A program made the translations under genes and the position numbers. A DNA stretch of 64,000 bases from JAACFF01 sp963701435 (lineage in GTDB: Bacteria; Chloroflexota; Anaerolineae; Promineifilales; Promineifilaceae): positions 372,001 to 436,000 of the forward strand of contig CAVPAL010000006.1 of assembly GCA_963701435.1 (NCBI GenBank), written 5' to 3'. Shown here piece by piece: positions 53,421 to 62,017 of this stretch (within the stretch, counting starts at the first letter, position 1; every line of letters begins with the position of its first letter). The notes under the pieces are model-generated. The model was not told the DNA's origin and ran no database searches. It saw only the letters and a program-made list of their open reading frames with translations.

Positions 53421-54233
53421 CTATGGTACCGTAAATTCTGTCTGTACGTTGCCCTCGGCGTCATAAATTTGCACCTCGCTGCCCGACTGCCAGATCGGCC
53501 CCTCCAGACCCCAATATAAATCGGTGGGGCTGTCTGTGCCTGCCGTGGTGTGCAGTTGAATACCGGCTCCTTCACCGAAAAGGGTGATCGAATCAAATGT
53601 GTAGACATTGCCAAATTGATCGGCCACTTTCCAGCCTGCAAGGTTGATCTCGCTGCTGCCGCTGTTAACAATTTCAAGGCTTTCGCCCAGTAAACCTACT
53701 GCGGTTACTGTTGTAATGCCCACAACGGCCGAACCCGAACCTGCGGGAACGGTTGGAATTGGAGTAGGCGGCGCGCCGTTGTCTACGGCCGTTTCCTGGC
53801 GTAATCCCGGCAGCGGCGTAGGAATCCCGGCCTGGTTCGGGATGATGAGCTGTTGTCCCACAAACAAAACGTTAGGATTGGCCATCTCATTGGCCTGCAT
53901 AATTTCATCAATTGTTACGCCATACTGCAAGCTGAGAATTCCAAGCGTATCGCCGGCCTGAACGACATGCAATTTTTCGGTGACAGCCAGACCCAGTTCT
54001 TGCTCAACAGGCACTGATTCAGCTTCTGTTTCCTGCAACGCCACGTTAGCAGCCTCTGCAACGGCAGTTTCATCTGGCTGGTCGACAACGGCCGTTTCCA
54101 CTTGCGGCTGCGCTTCAAGAACCAGGCTGTTTTGCCCGGAACGGCCGTCCCACCACCACAAAATAACCAGCACCACCGTGGCCGAGACGACAATGTTCAA
54201 TAAAATGAAAGGCAGTATTCGACGAAAAGACAT
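53421..54233 (-). CDS. Membrane-anchored LysM and lamin-tail-domain protein
   Basis: 270 residues from the ATG at 54233. An N-terminal helix (ILPFILLNIVVSATVVLVIL) anchors it; a Glu/Ala-rich spacer follows; then one LysM domain (HVVQAGDTLGILSLQYGVTI to NVLFVGQQLIIPN), a Pro/Thr linker, and a C-terminal lamin-tail-like (LTD) domain (LEIVNSGSSEINLAGWKVAD). LysM binds peptidoglycan, and LTD domains in bacteria occur in surface proteins. It is probably a cell-wall-bound structural or adhesive protein. Four ACGGCCGT or near copies lie inside, often read as Thr-Ala-Val. Confidence 0.85.
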   Translation of the reverse strand: MSFRRILPFILLNIVVSATVVLVILWWWDGRSGQNSLVLEAQPQVETAVVDQPDETAVAEAANVALQETEAESVPVEQELGLAVTEKLHVVQAGDTLGILSLQYGVTIDEIMQANEMANPNVLFVGQQLIIPNQAGIPTPLPGLRQETAVDNGAPPTPIPTVPAGSGSAVVGITTVTAVGLLGESLEIVNSGSSEINLAGWKVADQFGNVYTFDSITLFGEGAGIQLHTTAGTDSPTDLYWGLEGPIWQSGSEVQIYDAEGNVQTEFTVP

Positions 54234-54406
54234 TTTCCACTCCAAATCAATACCTATCTATATTGTACAACAGCCTACTCCCGTTCGCATTGCCGGTTTG
54301 AAAATTTCATTACAAAAATGAATCATCTCCCATCAAATTCATTTGGACAAGCCGCCTAAATCAGGGACAATAACCTAAAATACTATTCAATTTTGATGAG
54401 GCAAAA

Positions 54407-55853
54407 ATGGCCGAACCACTAAAAATCTTGTTTATCAGCGCCGAAGTCGCCCCGTTCGCCAAAACCGGCGGATTGGGAGACATTGGCGGTTCGCTCCCCA
54501 AAGCATTAGCCGACATGGGTCACGATGTACGCGTCGTTATGCCGGCCTATAAAATGATTGAAGAAGGATACCCGGGCGTTGAACCCATGCCCGGCCAACT
54601 GCTGGTTCCCACCGGCGACGGCCTGATCCCGGCCGGCGTGTTCCAGGGGCGCCTGCCGGACAGTGATGTTCCAATTTATTTCATCGCCGAGTGGCAGCTT
54701 TTCAAGCGGGATACAATTTACGGCTACTGGGACGATCCCTATCGTTTCGCCTTTTTCAGCCTGGCGGCGCTCGCCTTAACCCAATTTCTGGATTGGCGCC
54801 CCGATGTCCTACATGCCCATGATTGGCACACAGCCCCGGCCGTCACCTGGCTCGCCACCGCAGGGCAAACCCAAGAGTGGTTCCGCGGCATCCCCAGCAT
54901 CTTCACCATCCACAACCTGGCGCACCAGGGCAAAACCAACTGGCATATTTTTAATTACCTTGGCATCGTCACGCACTCGCTCACCGAAGAAGCCTATGGT
55001 GAGGTCAATTTTATGGCGCGCGGCATTTACCATGCGACTCTGGTCAATACCGTCAGCCCCACCTACGCGCGCGAAATTCAATCCTGGGAAGGCGGGGCCG
55101 GGCTGGATGGACTGCTGCGACACCGGCAGTATGACCTGCATGGCATTCTAAACGGGTTAGATTACGACACCTGGGATCCGGCCACAGACAAACGCCTGCC
55201 GCATCACTTTGATATCGAAACCATCGACAAACGCATCGAGAATCGGCGCGCGCTGCAAGCCTACGCCGGTCTTCCACAACGCGACAATATCCCTCTGGTC
55301 GCTATGGTTTCGCGACTCGACTGGCAAAAAGGGCTGGACCTGATGGGACACGTCATTCACCTGCTCATGAACGGATATTCCGGTGACGCCCAATTCATTG
55401 TGCTGGGAACCGGTGAAGCGCATTACGAGTTTATGTTTGCCCAACTGGCAGGCTACCACCGTGACAAAATGACCGCCATTCTGTCCTACAACGCCGGGTT
55501 AGCGCCGCTCATTTATGGAGGTAGTGATATTTTTCTGATGCCTTCCCTCTTCGAACCGTGTGGTTTGGGCCAACTCATCGCCATGCGTTATGGCAGCGTG
55601 CCGCTGGTGCGCGCGACCGGTGGGCTGGCCGATACCGTCCAGGACAGCATCACCGGTTTTTCATTTTATGATTACAATAGCGACGCGTTTTGGCACGCAA
55701 TGCAGCGCGCAATTTATCATCTACAACGTCGATAAAGAAAGCTGGCGTCAGATTCAGCACAATGGCATGGCAGCCGATTTTTCTTGGGGACGGTCGGCGC
55801 ATGGTTACCAACAATTGTATGAGTGGGCGTTGGCCCGCATGAGAGGAGGTTGA
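54407..55853 (+). CDS. glgA: Glycogen/starch synthase, with a frameshift near the 3' end
   Basis: The intact frame from 54407 covers 442 residues with EVAPFAKTGGLGDIGGSLPK (ADP-glucose site), HAHDWHTAP, FTIHNLAHQG, MVSRLDWQKGLDL and the FEPCGLGQLIAMRYG nucleotide-sugar motif. It stops at 55735 after AIYHLQRR, but another frame continues with IYNVDKESWRQIQHNGM to ALARMRGG and TGA at 55853. One base change near 55715-55725 restores a normal GlgA of about 480 residues. It adds glucose from ADP-glucose to glycogen. malQ follows 5 bases later, preceded by GAGGAGG. Confidence 0.9.
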
Positions 55854-55858
55854 TTAAT

Positions 55859-57376
55859 ATGCGTTTTCCACGTGCTGCTGGTGTTCTGGCGCACCCAACT
55901 TCATTTCCCACCCGCTACGGAATTGGCGACCTGGGTGGTTCCGCCTATCATTTTGTTGATTTCCTGGTTAAGAGCCGGCAATCTCTCTGGCAGATTTTAC
56001 CGCTTGGGCCAACTGGTTATGGCGATTCACCTTATCAATGTTTTTCTGCCTTTGCCGGAAATCCATTGTTGATCAGTCCTGACCAGCTTGTTGCAGGAAG
56101 GATTTTTGCCGGCCGAAGCTGTGCAGCAAGTACCCCCTTTTCCAACAGAAGTGGTTGATTTCGGCTGGGTCATTGATTACAAATATCAGTTTTTACGCCA
56201 GGCCTATGCACACTTTCAAGTTTATGGCTTGGGCGCACAGCGGGACGCATTCGCCGCTTTTTGTGAGGAACAGGCTGCCTGGCTGGATGATTATGCCCTG
56301 TTTATGGCGCTAAAAAACCACCATGTCGAACATGAAGGCGGCGTTTGGAATACCTGGCCGGCCGAGATTGCGCATCGCGAACCAGAAGCGATGGCTGATT
56401 GGTCTGAAATGCTGGCCGATGAGGTGCGCGCTTATAAGTTCTGGCAGTTCCTCTTTTTCAACCAATGGCTGGCTCTAAAAGCGTATGCAAATGAGCGCGG
56501 CATCCAAATTGTCGGGGATATTCCCATTTTTGTGGCCTTCGACAGCGCCGATGTGTGGGCAAATCCTGATGTTTTTTACCTCGAATGAGGATGGCTCACC
56601 CACGGTGATTGCTGGTGTGCCGCCGGATTATTTTAGCGAAACAGGCCAGCGTTGGGGCAATCCGCTTTACCGTTGGGATGTCATGCTGGCAAAAAATTAT
56701 GCCTGGTGGGCCGCACGTCTACAAATGTGTTTTACACAGGCGGATATTGTGCGTATCGACCATTTTCGCGGCTTTGATGCTTATTGGGAAATTCCGGCGA
56801 CTGAGGAAACGGCCGTTATCGGCAAATGGATCAAAGGGCCAGGCGTGGCATTTTTCCAGGCGATGGAAGAACAATTAGGCACATTACCGCTGATCGCCGA
56901 AGATTTGGGCTTGATCACGCCCGAAGTCGAAGCGCTGCGCGATCGCTTTGATTTCCCCGGTATGAAAATTTTGCAGTTTGCCTTTGGCGGCGAGCGCAAC
57001 AGCAATTTCTTGCCTCACAATTTCGGGCAGAACTGTGTCGTCTACACCGGCACCCACGACAATGAAACCGTCATCGGCTGGTATCAAAATGCCAGCGATG
57101 ATGAGCGCGACCATGTGCGGCGTTATATGGGCATTGACGGCAGCGAAATCGCCTGGGATATGATTCGACTGGCATATGCATCGGTCGCCAACACGGCCGT
57201 CGCCACCCTGCAAGATTTGATGGAACTGGACAACGTAGCGCGCATGAACTTCCCTGGCACGCCCGAGCGGCAACTGGCAGTGGCGCTACACGCCCGACAT
57301 GCTCACCGACGAAATTGCGCGCCGCCTGCGGGACATCACGGAATTATACGGCCGTATCCCGTCAGAAAGCAGTTAG
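55859..57376 (+). CDS. malQ: 4-alpha-glucanotransferase (amylomaltase), with three frameshifts
   Basis: Start MRFPRAAGVLAHPTSFPTRY at 55859. Segments in successive frames join into one MalQ of about 505 residues: GYGDSPYQCFSAFAGNPLLI; then LPAEAVQQVPPFPTEVVDFG to GDIPIFVAFDSADVWANPDV; then NEDGSPTVIAGVPPDYFSET through the nucleophile region DIVRIDHFRGFDAYW, acid/base LIAEDLGLITPEVE and TGTHDNETVIGW; and finally NWQWRYTPDMLTDEIARRLR with TAG at 57374-57376. Breaks lie near 56090, 56580 and 57270. All active-site residues are present, so read or assembly errors are likelier than decay. It disproportionates malto-oligosaccharides and partners GlgA. Confidence 0.85.
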
Positions 57377-57389
57377 AGCAACTCAGGCC

Positions 57390-58540
57390 ATGCGACAAGT
57401 CGCCGTTATCGGCATTGGTCAGGTTCCGGTTCGTAAGCGGTACGAACGCGGCCTGCGCGAACTGGGAGCGGATGTGCTGCGTCAAGCCTGGATCGACAGC
57501 CGGCTCAACCTCCAATCGAAGCTGTTTTCGCCAGCAATATGCTCAGCGATGAGCTGCAAGGCCAAAAACATATCGGCGCGCTCATCGCCGATGAAGCCGG
57601 ATTGGCCGGCATCGAAGCGTGGCAGGTGCGCGCGGCAACCGCCAGCGGCGCGGCCGCCTTGCGGGCGGCTTTTCTGGCTGTGGCAAGTGGTGAAGTGGAA
57701 ACGGCCGTTGCCGTCGGCGTTGAAAAAATGAGTTCTCAGATTCCAACCAGCGCCCTCGCCAAAGCGCTGGACGCCCGGCTTGAAGTTCCCGATGGCAAAA
57801 CGTTGCTCAGTCAAAACGCCGCGCTCATGCGCCTCTACCTCGACACTTATCAGCTTCCTGACGATGCCCTGGCCGGGTTTCCGGTCAATGCCCACCTCAA
57901 TGCAAAACATAACCCCAACGCCCTCTACCGCGACCGCCAGTTTACCACTGCCGATATTATGCAGTCGCGCCTGATTAACCCGCCTTTACGTTTACTCGAT
58001 TGTTCACCGGTTTGCGACGGCGCGGCGGCGGTCATTCTGGCGCCGCTCGAACGCGCTCGCAAACACCCCCGACCAAGCGTCACAATGCTTGCTTCCAGCG
58101 GCGCAACCGACCGCTTTCGTATGGCCGATCGCGCCAACCCGTTACGCCTGGATGCAGCAGCCGCATCGGTGCGCAAAGCGCTCCATATCGCCGGACTAAA
58201 TCTGGCGGACATCGATTTTTTCGAACTGCATGACGCCTTCAGCATCATGGCCTGCCTGCTGTTGGAAGCGGTTGGGTATGCAGAGCCGGGACGCGGCTGG
58301 GAATTAGCAGCGAATGGCGAAATACAACTCACAGGCCGCATTCCCATCGCCACCATGGGCGGATTGAAAGCGCGCGGTCATCCCATCGGGGCGACCGCGC
58401 TCTATCAAACTTGTGAAATTGTGCAGCAGTTGACAGGAACAGCAGGCGCTAACCAGTTAGAAAACCCTCGCCATGCCCTGTTACAAAGCGTGGGCGGCGC
58501 TGCAACAACGGTTTTTTCTCATATTTTTGCCGTTAGGTAA
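57390..58540 (+). CDS. SCP2/archaeal-type thiolase-like protein, frameshifted, nucleophile Cys replaced by Thr
   Basis: Begins MRQVAVIGIGQVPVRKRYER 13 bases after malQ; one base is missing near 57515, after which IEAVFASNMLSDELQGQKHI continues. About 383 residues joined. FELHDAFSIMACLLLEAVG and GGLKARGHPIGATALYQTCE are intact thiolase motifs (catalytic His and GHP loop). The nucleophile site, usually ACASG in this subfamily (VENACASGSAALR), reads VRAATASGAAALR, so Thr replaces Cys. Either the activity has changed or this base is an error like the frame breaks. Its last codons AGG-TAA lie inside dispersed hairpin copy 3. Confidence 0.8.
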
Positions 58541-58600
58541 ACCGCAGAAAATTCTTGAAAAGAAGACGAATTAGAAATCTGCGGTTTCCTTGAGGAATTG
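58535..58600. repeat. Dispersed hairpin element, copy 3, overlapping the thiolase stop codon
   Basis: Arms AGGTAAACCGCAGA (58535-58548) and TCTGCGGTTTCCT (58578-58590), a 29-base loop and trailing GAGGAATT. It matches copies 1 and 2. The first six bases, AGGTAA, are the final Arg codon and TAA stop of the thiolase gene, so the element may have trimmed the original 3' end of that gene. Confidence 0.72.
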
Positions 58601-58722
58601 GCAGATTTTTCATGACTTTTATTTTTGATTACTTTCTGCCAATTGCCTGGATAATCAACCCGCCAGATCAATCTCTCTTTGTTATCAACAGATTTGACCT
58701 ATTTCCGGCAGTCCGCAGCGAT

Positions 58723-58751
58723 TTGACATTTACCTGGCGCTATGGCAAAAT
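58723..58751 (+). promoter_or_regulatory. Probable promoter of tRNA-Arg
   Basis: TTGACA (58723-58728), a 17-base spacer and CAAAAT (58746-58751, 4 of 6 matches to TATAAT); the tRNA begins 13 bases later, the same geometry as for tRNA-Val. Confidence 0.5.
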
Positions 58752-58764
58752 CCGCATTCGTTAT

Positions 58765-58836
58765 GCCCCCGTAGCTCAGAGGATAGAGCACCGGCCTCCG
58801 AAGCCGGGAGCCCAGGTTCGAGTCCTGGCGGGGGCA
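58765..58836 (+). tRNA. tRNA-Arg, anticodon CCG
   Basis: Acceptor GCCCCCG/CGGGGGC, D-stem GCTC/GAGC, anticodon stem CCGGC/GCCGG with loop CTCCGAA (anticodon CCG), T-stem CCAGG/CCTGG with TTCGAGT. Discriminator A; no encoded CCA. It ends 4 bases before the stop of the convergent GHMP kinase gene. Confidence 0.95.
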
Positions 58837-58840
58837 CTCC

Positions 58841-59953
58841 TCAATAAGTTTCCCAAACCAACAACCCATGTTGACTCAGGCGAATAGGAATATGCTTGAC
58901 AAGAGCGTTTTCAGCTTCAATCGCAGCGACCAATACGCGGCGTTGGTATCGCAGCGGACCGCAAAGCAAGGTGACGGACCCACCTTCCCCACCGGCCCCA
59001 TTGACCTTCCAGCCGAGGGCGCCATGCGCGCGTGCAATCTCAATCACCTGGTCTGCTTCTGAACTAATCAAGGCGGAATGAAGGGCGCGCTGGGCGTCTG
59101 TGTTTTGCTGCATGGCTTTGCCCAAGGCAGCAAAATCACCCGCATAGAGAGCGTCCCGGCTGGGAACGGCCGTTGCCCGCAGCGCTTGAAGTTGTTTCGA
59201 TCCCGGCCCCAAATCTTCCAAATTTTGAATCACCTGCTCATGAACCTGGGAAGAATTATGTGATTTGCCCAAATAAATCAGCAGCAGACGGCGCTCCAAT
59301 TCCTGCCAAATTGAACGAGGAATTTTTACGGGAGAGACAGACGCATGCGGGTAACGAAACATTTCAATGAAGTTTATACCGCCATACGCTGCGCACAACT
59401 GATCTTGAATACCGCACTGCTGGTTTAACATCTCCGTTTCAATCGACTGCGCCAGGTAGGCAACCTCATGCGGCGCCATCCGACCCGGCGTCAGGCAGTC
59501 CAGCGCGCCAATCAGCGCGACGGTGACGGCCGCAGAGGTCCCTGTGGACGCCCCGGCCGGCGCCTGTGAATGAATCGACAGCGCGATGGACACATTTTCA
59601 GGAATGCCCATTCGCGCCAGCGTTGCTTCCAACAGCGGATGGCGTTCCCACACGCCGTTCTGTAAACCGGGCGTATATTGCTCATCATAATTTTCGGCGT
59701 AAATGCTGACCTGTTTGTCATTTTTGCGCGGTCTCACAATCATCTGCACTTCCGCACAAGGCGCCACGGCAATGTTAAAAATTTTTCCATGTTCGGCAAA
59801 CCAGGTGTCTGTCCAGCCCCCGTTGTCACAGATACGAATGGGCGCGACGCTGTTAATCAGACGATACGGCCGTTTCCTGGCGTCAAGCTCAAATAAAGTT
59901 TCCCTTAAAAACAAGTTCTCTTTTCCCAGACCATCACCTCTTTTCAATATCAC
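58841..59953 (-). CDS. GHMP-family sugar kinase
   Basis: Up to 370 residues; the upstream start is a GTG at 59953 and a shorter start a few codons in is possible, since the conserved part begins at about residue 33. Motifs: SVAPIRICDNGGWTDTWFAE (sugar-binding N-terminus, as in heptose-7-phosphate and fucose/arabinose-type kinases), the ATP loop APAGASTGTSAAVTVALIGA, and a C-terminal KVNGAGGEGGSVTLL loop. It would phosphorylate a sugar, possibly for nucleotide-sugar synthesis, but no partner genes identify it. One ACGGCCGT near each end. Confidence 0.78.
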   Translation of the reverse strand: MILKRGDGLGKENLFLRETLFELDARKRPYRLINSVAPIRICDNGGWTDTWFAEHGKIFNIAVAPCAEVQMIVRPRKNDKQVSIYAENYDEQYTPGLQNGVWERHPLLEATLARMGIPENVSIALSIHSQAPAGASTGTSAAVTVALIGALDCLTPGRMAPHEVAYLAQSIETEMLNQQCGIQDQLCAAYGGINFIEMFRYPHASVSPVKIPRSIWQELERRLLLIYLGKSHNSSQVHEQVIQNLEDLGPGSKQLQALRATAVPSRDALYAGDFAALGKAMQQNTDAQRALHSALISSEADQVIEIARAHGALGWKVNGAGGEGGSVTLLCGPLRYQRRVLVAAIEAENALVKHIPIRLSQHGLLVWETY

Positions 59954-60366
59954 AATAATTGGCTGTTTTGTTTAAATAAATTTTTATAACTTACTAAAAT
60001 CTGACAAACCACCAATAGGGCTGTAAACTTACCGTCAGTATACATTTAATAGCAACCGTCTTCAATGGCCTTCAAACGAAGATTATACTCCACAAAATAT
60101 TTGAATTAGTGTACATGACACACTGCATTATGCTTTTTGCATAGAAATTACATGACGTCTATCACGTTGTTATATGACAAAGCTGTTTTACAATGACCTC
60201 GACATAGGGGAATTTTATCAATTTTTGTTTGTGAAATTTTTCTCTAAAGCAATCCAACATCGCAAATTAAATCTACATTCACGGGCAAAGGCAAGAAATC
60301 CACAGTGGCGCAAATCCCTGCACTACGCCACTGTGTCTTTGTTCCGTTTACTGAAGGAGAAATGGA
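59954..60366. other. Divergent intergenic region before the acyl-CoA dehydrogenase gene
   Basis: AT-rich, about 410 bp, without a gene I can support. It contains TGTACATGACACA near 60112-60124. AAGGAG (60354-60359) before the ATG at 60367 sets the start of the next gene. Confidence 0.35.
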
Positions 60367-62003
60367 ATGGCTGGACTGGACAAAGAAACACTAGACATGG
60401 TTCTCGACACCCTAAAAAAGTACGCAGAGCGCAAATTAACACCTGAGTACCTTCTTGAGCTTGATTATAAAGACGAATTCCCCCATGAAGTCCTCAACGA
60501 ACTCTATGACCCGATACAGCTCGGCTTACACCTGATTTTTATTCCCGAAGAATATAATGGACTTGGTGGCGGCGCGTATGATATTTACCGTACTTCCGAA
60601 CTAATGGCAGCCATCGATTTAGGCGTCGCCACCGGCATCCTGGCAACCTTCCTGGGCTCTGACCCTATTCGCGTGGGCGCAACGCCCGAACAAAAAGCAA
60701 ACTGGATGGGACGCATTGCCGATGAAGCGCTGCTCATGGCCTACGGCGCAACTGAGCCGCAGGCGGGCAGCGACCTGGCTTCCATGCAAACCAAAGCCGT
60801 TCCTGTCAAAGAAGACGGCAAAGTAGTTGGTTATAAAATCAGTGGACAAAAACAATGGATCAGCAACGGCGGCGTCGCCGATCTATACACCATCCTCGCG
60901 CTGGCGCCCGGCGGGCCGACCTGGTTTGTGATCGAGAAAGGGGTTGAGGGATTCAGCCACGGCAAACCGGAAGATAAACACGGCATCCGCGCCAGCAACA
61001 CGGCGGCGCTTTTCCTGGAAGACGTATACGCGCCTGTAGAAAACATGGTAGGTGGGAAAGAAGGCAAAGGTCTGGCGCAGGCGCAGGCTGTATTTGGCTA
61101 CACCCGTCTGATGGTGGGCACGTTCGGTATGGGCGCTGGCTGGGAAGCGCTCAAGCGCGCCATTCGTTATTCACATGAACGCGTCCAGGGCGGAACAACC
61201 CTTGACAACAAACAAGGTTATACCCATAAACTCATCGTGCCCAATGCGGTTCGGCTTGAAGCCGCACGCGCCTATATCGAGTGGGTCGCCGAACGGCTTG
61301 ACAGCGGTGAACCCGGTCTGCAAACCGAAGGCGCCATTGCCAAATATATGGCCACGGAAGCCGGCAACAAAGCTGCAGAAGACGCCATCCAGGCTTTGGG
61401 CGGCTATGGCTATACCAAAGAATACATGGTCGAAAAAATCAAGCGGGATGTGCGCATTACGACGATTTATGAAGGCACGTCCGAAATTATGGAATGGACC
61501 ATTGCGCGCGATCGTTGGCAGGAACATTTAAAGAGCACGAGGCGCATACTATAATGAATGGGCCGCGCGACTTGACGCCGTTCACAAGCAGGCTCCCGAG
61601 AATGGGGCTGCATGCCGCCGCACTTGGCTTTGCGCGCGCTGGCAGTTATTTTCGAACGCTGTCGCATTGATCGGCTGACCCGTAATCAACATGTCTTGTT
61701 CCGCCTGGGTGAACTGATAGCCTTTGCGGAAACGGCCGCTATTTTTGCCGAACGGGTGCAATCCCATCCCACCGAAGCCATTCCATTAGATATTCCCACC
61801 CGGCAGGCATTGGCCCGCATTCATGCCCGCGACGCAGCCTTAAAAGTGGCCACCGACGGCCTGCGCTGGGCTATTGGCGCCGGACAAAGCGATCCCAATC
61901 TGGCCAATTCATTGAATTTGCCGGGTATCTACCAAGCTCAAGCAGGCTTGTTGCCGATATGGATTTTGTCCGCGACATTGAACAAAGCATTTCGCAACAG
62001 TGA
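60367..62003 (+). CDS. Long acyl-CoA dehydrogenase with C-terminal extension, with about three frameshifts
   Basis: The first 395 codons (to 61554) give an acyl-CoA dehydrogenase: LMAYGATEPQAGSDLASMQT, KQWISNGGVADLY, FGYTRLMVGTFGMG, and the catalytic base region TTIYEGTSEIMEWTIARDRW. After a shift the strand continues AYYNEWAARLDAVHKQAPEN, then ALRALAVIFERCRIDRLTRN and QHVLFRLGELIAFAETAAIF, then ADMDFVRDIEQSISQQ with TGA at 62001-62003. So the true protein is about 545 residues, with a helical C-terminal domain as in the larger FadE/VLCAD-like enzymes. Breaks near 61545, 61610 and 61945. It lies just ahead of a KS-AT synthase, which suggests lipid metabolism. Confidence 0.82.
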
Positions 62004-62017
62004 TGCAGTGATGAACG

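Noticed and set aside
60174..60446. A 90-codon open frame before the acyl-CoA dehydrogenase
   Set aside because: It runs into the dehydrogenase gene in another frame, and its composition looks like AT-rich spacer.
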